Assembly (NCBI GenBank): GCA_965242915.1
Contig: CBDETN010000023.1
Span: forward strand, 139,678 to 203,677
DNA from: CAJXII01 sp965242915
GTDB taxonomy: Bacteria > Campylobacterota > Campylobacteria > Campylobacterales > Arcobacteraceae
DNA: 64,000 nt
Direction of reading: 5' to 3'
Shown: positions 61,256 to 64,000 of the stretch, in pieces
Layout of the letters: the number at the start of each line of letters is the position of its first letter
Position numbering within the stretch: position 1 is the stretch's first letter
Notes under the pieces: model-generated
Seen by the model: the letters and a program-made list of their open reading frames with translations, nothing else
Databases searched by the model: none
Told to the model about the DNA's origin: nothing
Made by a program: the position numbers and the translations under genes

Positions 61256-61975
61256 AACTGATGTTACGATAATTTAAATTACAGAATTTAATAAAGCTGT
61301 TACAATTTAGACTAAAAACATACTATTTTACTTACTAAATACATTCAAATAACCTATAAATAAATACCTCATAAATTGCTAATAAACCATATAGTAAAGT
61401 TAATAATGTGATATGTTGGCACTATGACCCATGTAAGTGGAAAAAGTGTCAAGGGTATTGCACTTACTCTTGAAGATAAAAACAAAGGAAGATATGTTAA
61501 TATTGACAGCATAGATATAGGAGCTTGTAGTAGTCGGCTTATATATTTAAAAGGTTGTGATATACCTTTTAAATATTGGTAGGCAAATTGTCAAAAACGG
61601 CAACGATGGCGAACCTCTGTACCTATATCTTATAACAAATGATACAAATATATCTTTCCAAAAGACATTTGAAATCTATCAAAAACGGTGGAAAATAGAG
61701 GAATATCATAAATCTTTAAAACAAAATTTAAAGATAGAACACTCACCAACTAAAGTTGAAATATCTCAAAGAAATCATATAAATTTAACTATATTAGCAT
61801 TTATAAAATTAGAAAAACTTCGTTTAAATTACAAAATGAATCACTTTGCAATTAAAGAAAAAATATACATTGAAGCTCTCAAAATTGCCTATGAAAAAGT
61901 TAGAGAATTAAAGTGTGGATAGTTTTGTAATATTTTTGGTAAATTTGTAAATTTAGATTATCGTAACATCAGTTA
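61256..61975 (+). mobile_element. IS4-type insertion sequence remnant
   Basis: Inverted ends AACTGATGTTACGATAATTT at 61256 and their complement ending at 61975 flank a broken transposase. At ~720 bp the copy is about half the length of a full element. It inserted into the integrase gene. Confidence 0.7.
61424..61922 (+). pseudogene. IS4-type transposase fragment, frameshifted
   Basis: A first frame (THVSGKSVKGIALTLEDKNK) ends at a stop near 61580. The next frame carries on as NDGEPLYLYLITNDTNISFQ, then YQKRWKIEEYHKSLKQNLKI. The 'Y-x-x-R-W-x-I-E-x-x-H-K-x-h-K' segment contains the catalytic Glu of IS4-family DDE transposases. The N-terminal half, with the first two Asp, is missing. Not functional. 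Confidence 0.75.
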
Positions 61976-62031
61976 CTAATTATTTCCTTTTGTCTGTTGT
62001 GCTATACTTCTTACTAATAGGATTTTAAATA

Positions 62032-62428
62032 ATGAATATAAAACAAATTAAAACTGAAAATACAAAATTATTAAAAGAATTTGAAAAAGTTCTTATTGAA
62101 CAACAACTTGCAAAAAAGACTATAAAAAAACATATTGACAATATAGACTTTTTTTATAAATGATTATTTATTATATTATGATGAATTATTTGAAGCTAAA
62201 AATGGTATTAGTTCTATTGATGATTTTTTAGGAAATTGGTTTATAAGAAAAGCAATGTGGGCTAGTAAAGATACAATAAATAATAATGCAACCAGTATGA
62301 AAAAGTTTTATACATATTTAAAAGAGATAAATAGAATTAGTGAAGAAGATTTTAAAGAATTACTTTTAACTATAAAGCAAAATAAGAAAAATTGGATTGA
62401 AGCTATAGAGGAATATGATAGCTATTAA
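62032..62428 (+). pseudogene. hypothetical protein, frameshifted in a T7 run
   Basis: The first 43 codons (KQIKTENTKLLKEFEKVLIE to HIDNIDFFYK) end at TGA. In the next frame INDYLLYYDELFEAKNGISS continues to a proper stop at 62428. The break is at a seven-T run (62149-62155); with six Ts there is a single protein of about 131 aa. I recall complete relatives of this fold near recombinase-type genes but no function. The helical N-terminus resembles a SAM-like core-binding domain of tyrosine recombinases. Frameshift, sequencing error or switchable tract cannot be told apart here. Confidence 0.65.
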
Positions 62429-62595
62429 AACTATATAAATGTTCCAAAACTCTTCCAATTGTAGGTGATTTTACTAGTAATTGGAAGTAATATATTTGGT
62501 AGAAAGAGAAAGTTATATAAGGGTTGTTTGTATTATATGATAAATAGAATACTTCATTAAGCCTCAATTTAAGATGTTTTGGATGTAAATAAAGA

Positions 62596-63018
62596 CTATT
62601 TTAAATATTGTAGATGTTGATAATATTTTGTATTTAAAACTTCATTTAGTAATTCTTTTGGTGGATTGATTAAATTTACCATATCAACAAGTGCAAGTTT
62701 TAATTTTTGTAAATCATTATGAATTACACTCCATAATATATCACCATCTACACCTCTATAATCATGAGAAATTTTATCTCTTAATCCTGCAATATCACTC
62801 CAAGACAAATCAAAAGTTACAGCATCTTTTAAAGTAGCATCAATTTTTTTAGATTCTTCACCAATAGCAATAAAAAGTGAGATAGTTGCATTTAATTCCA
62901 TTTGTTCATTCGCCCAAATAAAGTCTGTTGGATTATTAAACTCTTTAGTATAAATCCATGCCTTTTCACAACATTCAAGTATAGTAAAGATATAAATTAA
63001 ATTTTTATCACTATACAT
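62596..63018 (-). CDS. HEPN toxin (HepT-like, DUF86-type)
   Basis: About 140 aa, all-helical. The active motif R-x4-6-H is seen in GLRDKISHDYRGVD (about residues 89-102), with R-D-K-I-S-H-D-Y matching the HepT consensus, so RNase activity is predicted. In known pairs it is silenced by AMPylation of the adjacent Tyr by the MNT partner. The start used (MYSDKNLIYI) overlaps the antitoxin stop by 8 bp; an ATG seven codons upstream is possible. It forms a toxin-antitoxin pair with the gene upstream, within the rnpB-linked element. Confidence 0.85.
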   Translation of the reverse strand: MYSDKNLIYIFTILECCEKAWIYTKEFNNPTDFIWANEQMELNATISLFIAIGEESKKIDATLKDAVTFDLSWSDIAGLRDKISHDYRGVDGDILWSVIHNDLQKLKLALVDMVNLINPPKELLNEVLNTKYYQHLQYLK

Positions 63019-63316
63019 AAATAAAATCTTTTTTTGCATAATATTTTATAATTGGATTCATAAATTCCAATGAAACAAAATCAACTTTTGATACATGTAA
63101 ATCATTAGCTAACTTATCACTAATATTTAAAAAATCCAAACCACTATTTAATTCAAATTTTTTATCTCTTTCATAAAATATATCTATATCACTATTTGAA
63201 GTTGCTTCATCTCTTGCATAGCTACCATATAAGCCTAAAGATGTGATACCATATAATTGATGTAATTCATCTTTTTTACTTTTAAGATATGTCAAAATGT
63301 CAGATTTTGTCATCAA
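63011..63316 (-). CDS. MNT-type minimal nucleotidyltransferase (MntA antitoxin)
   Basis: 101 aa. The nucleotidyltransferase motif GLYGSYARDEATSNSDIDIF (about residues 26-45) has the GSx10DxD pattern that binds ATP and Mg2+, and a third acidic residue lies further on (KVDFVSLE). In MntA-HepT pairs this enzyme AMPylates the HEPN toxin on a Tyr to block it. First gene of the pair; its stop overlaps the toxin gene. A weak AAGG-like site lies upstream. Confidence 0.85.
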   Translation of the reverse strand: MMTKSDILTYLKSKKDELHQLYGITSLGLYGSYARDEATSNSDIDIFYERDKKFELNSGLDFLNISDKLANDLHVSKVDFVSLEFMNPIIKYYAKKDFIYV

Positions 63317-63503
63317 AAACCTTTGCTCAATTTATTTATACAAGTATATCATAAAATTAAATTAAATTTAGTTAAATATAAATAGTATAGATTGGCATTA
63401 AATTATGAAAACTGTAACGAGAATGTAACAAGATACACAAAAATACATAGCAAAACTGTTATATTTTTCCCACAAACCCTTTGTTTAATGGGTTTATCTT
63501 ACC
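63317..63503. other. non-coding right part of the rnpB-linked element
   Basis: No supported gene. AT-rich sequence upstream of the toxin-antitoxin promoter, with small repeats of GTAAC (63414-63430). It leads into the right 20-bp repeat. Confidence 0.35.
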
Positions 63504-63523
63504 CAGCTTATAGCTGTGCCTAC
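63504..63523. repeat. attR-like repeat
   Basis: CAGCTTATAGCTGTGCCTAC, exact copy of the rnpB 3' end at 61048-61067, with no RNase P sequence in front of it. Confidence 0.75.
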
Positions 63524-63598
63524 ATTCTATGCACTTACCTACATACCCTTACAATTCAGCACTTATTCAACTTTATACTATTATAATTATGCAATAAA

Positions 63599-63668
63599 CC
63601 GTGTCAAATAACATACAATAACCGTGTGAAAAGCCGTGTGATATTTTATTTATTGACCGTGTTAAAAG
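63599..63668. repeat. cluster of CCGTGT direct repeats
   Basis: AACCGTGTCAAA, AACCGTGTGAAA, AGCCGTGTGATA and GACCGTGTTAAA occur within 70 bp, irregularly spaced, just outside the right repeat. They may be recombinase arm sites or a scar of another element. Spacing and copy number do not fit CRISPR. Confidence 0.45.
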
Positions 63669-63679
63669 GATAAGTGGAA

Positions 63680-63851
63680 TGACCCCAATAAACTAGACAT
63701 ATTTTAATTCAGTAAATTAATAGAGCAATGATAAAAATCATTGTAAAATTTACAAAGGGTTAAAAATGGCAAGAAGAGCGTATAGTGAAGAATTTAGAAT
63801 AGAAGCAGTAAAGCAAGTTACTAAAAATGGTTATAGTATTAATTACAAATA
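63680..63851 (+). pseudogene. IS3-family element, left end and truncated orfA
   Basis: TGACCCCAATAAACTAGACA (63680-63699) is a typical IS3-type end. orfA starts at 63766 (ARRAYSEEFRIEAVKQVT, Tnp_1 helix-turn-helix) but is cut after about 28 codons by the IS21-type end at 63852. The rest of the element is not in the window. Confidence 0.75.
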
Positions 63852-63942
63852 TCACTCAACAAAGACACCGTATCACAAACACTTGGACACTTACAAATTT
63901 GAAATATTCTCTAACAACATTTTAGCATAAAGTGTCCAAGTG
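63852..63942. repeat. IS21-type right end
   Basis: Contains AAAGACACCGTATCAC near its outer edge, as in the 1352-1512 end, and two inverted copies of the AACACTTGGACACTTA-type repeat (63880-63896 and 63930-63945). It lies directly behind istB, so it is the right end of an IS21 element that continues past the window. Confidence 0.7.
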
Positions 63943-64000
63943 TTAATTTATTTTTGACATAATTTTCCTCATTGATGTACCTTTTAGTTCAACTCTATGT
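63943..64000 (-). CDS. istB: IS21-family IstB ATPase, C-terminal end only
   Basis: Only the last 18 codons are visible: HRVELKGTSMRKIMSKIN. The 'H-R-I/V-E-L-K-G-x-S-M-R-K' ending is characteristic of IstB, the AAA+ helper that delivers target DNA to the IstA transposase. The remainder lies beyond the right edge of the window. Confidence 0.75.
   Translation of the reverse strand, partial: HRVELKGTSMRKIMSKIN

Larger units (their letters stand above)
61048..63523. mobile_element. small element integrated at the 3' end of rnpB
   Basis: The 20-bp direct repeat CAGCTTATAGCTGTGCCTAC bounds about 2.5 kb. The left copy is the true 3' end of rnpB, so the gene stays intact. Just inside is the C-terminal part of a tyrosine recombinase pointing at it, and the cargo includes an MNT-HEPN toxin-antitoxin pair. 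The integrase is broken by an IS4-type remnant, so the element is probably immobile now. Confidence 0.75.

Noticed and set aside
63595..63670. Short direct repeats as a CRISPR array
   Set aside because: Repeat unit about 12 bp, imperfect, irregular spacing; no cas genes.

Overview
This AT-rich window looks like chromosome of a Campylobacterota (epsilonproteobacterial) species, most likely Arcobacter-like. The basis is gene content: two futalosine-pathway menaquinone genes (mqnD, mqnC), a RibBA whose GTP cyclohydrolase II half has lost its zinc cysteines, an hrcA-grpE-dnaK operon behind a CIRCE element, an oadG-oadA-oadB-pckA cluster, metG, fbp, bamA, secA, lolA and rnpB. The genus is inferred from remembered gene content, not from a search.

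Layout. Positions 1-1.3 kb hold the end of an MFS exporter, a small gene and tRNA-Leu(GAG). From 1.35 to 4.47 kb is a nest of broken insertion sequences (IS21-type ends, an istA stump, a split IS256 transposase, a deleted IS3 element, a transposase tail) between ~150 bp inverted copies of an IS21-type end. From 4.5 to 8.1 kb are three unknown genes, one encoding a secreted SPOR-like/beta-barrel protein, and an intact IS3-type element. From 8.2 to 14.8 kb are small basic proteins, a cold-shock protein, a Fic enzyme, mqnD, a chemoreceptor and two unknown genes.

From 14.80 to 22.29 kb is an accessory island bounded by a 16-bp direct repeat, with a tyrosine-recombinase stump just inside the right repeat. 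It carries a J-domain pseudogene, an unknown gene set (one product ends in a possible FtsZ-C-like domain), a PD-(D/E)XK nuclease, a WYL regulator, a divergent unknown gene and filamentous-phage-like replication remnants. It is the best candidate here for an undescribed defence or phage-satellite system.

From 22.3 to 28.3 kb are a Spy/CpxP-like protein with a two-component system, then the heat-shock operon. From 28.3 to 31.2 kb are a DUF234-like gene and an overlapping three-gene minus-strand cluster broken by an IS30 element. From 31.3 to 52.4 kb is mostly core metabolism and envelope biogenesis: ribBA; oxaloacetate decarboxylase plus PEP carboxykinase (with fbp, a gluconeogenic theme); an S24 repressor with an evident operator; a CNNM/CBS protein; metG; mobB; slt; an M16-like protein; mqnC; bamA; tyrA.

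From 52.4 to 54.3 kb is a decayed insertion next to tRNA-Leu(CAA), with a truncated AbiEii-like gene and a second copy of the IS3-type element. From 54.4 to 60.7 kb are rsmH, an ftsL-like gene, a LolC/E-type permease, secA and lolA. From 60.73 kb, rnpB is followed by a small integrated element (61.05-63.52 kb) that duplicates the last 20 bp of rnpB and carries an MNT-HEPN toxin-antitoxin pair and an integrase stump. The window closes in an IS3 stump cut by the right end of an IS21 element, whose istB tail runs off the edge.
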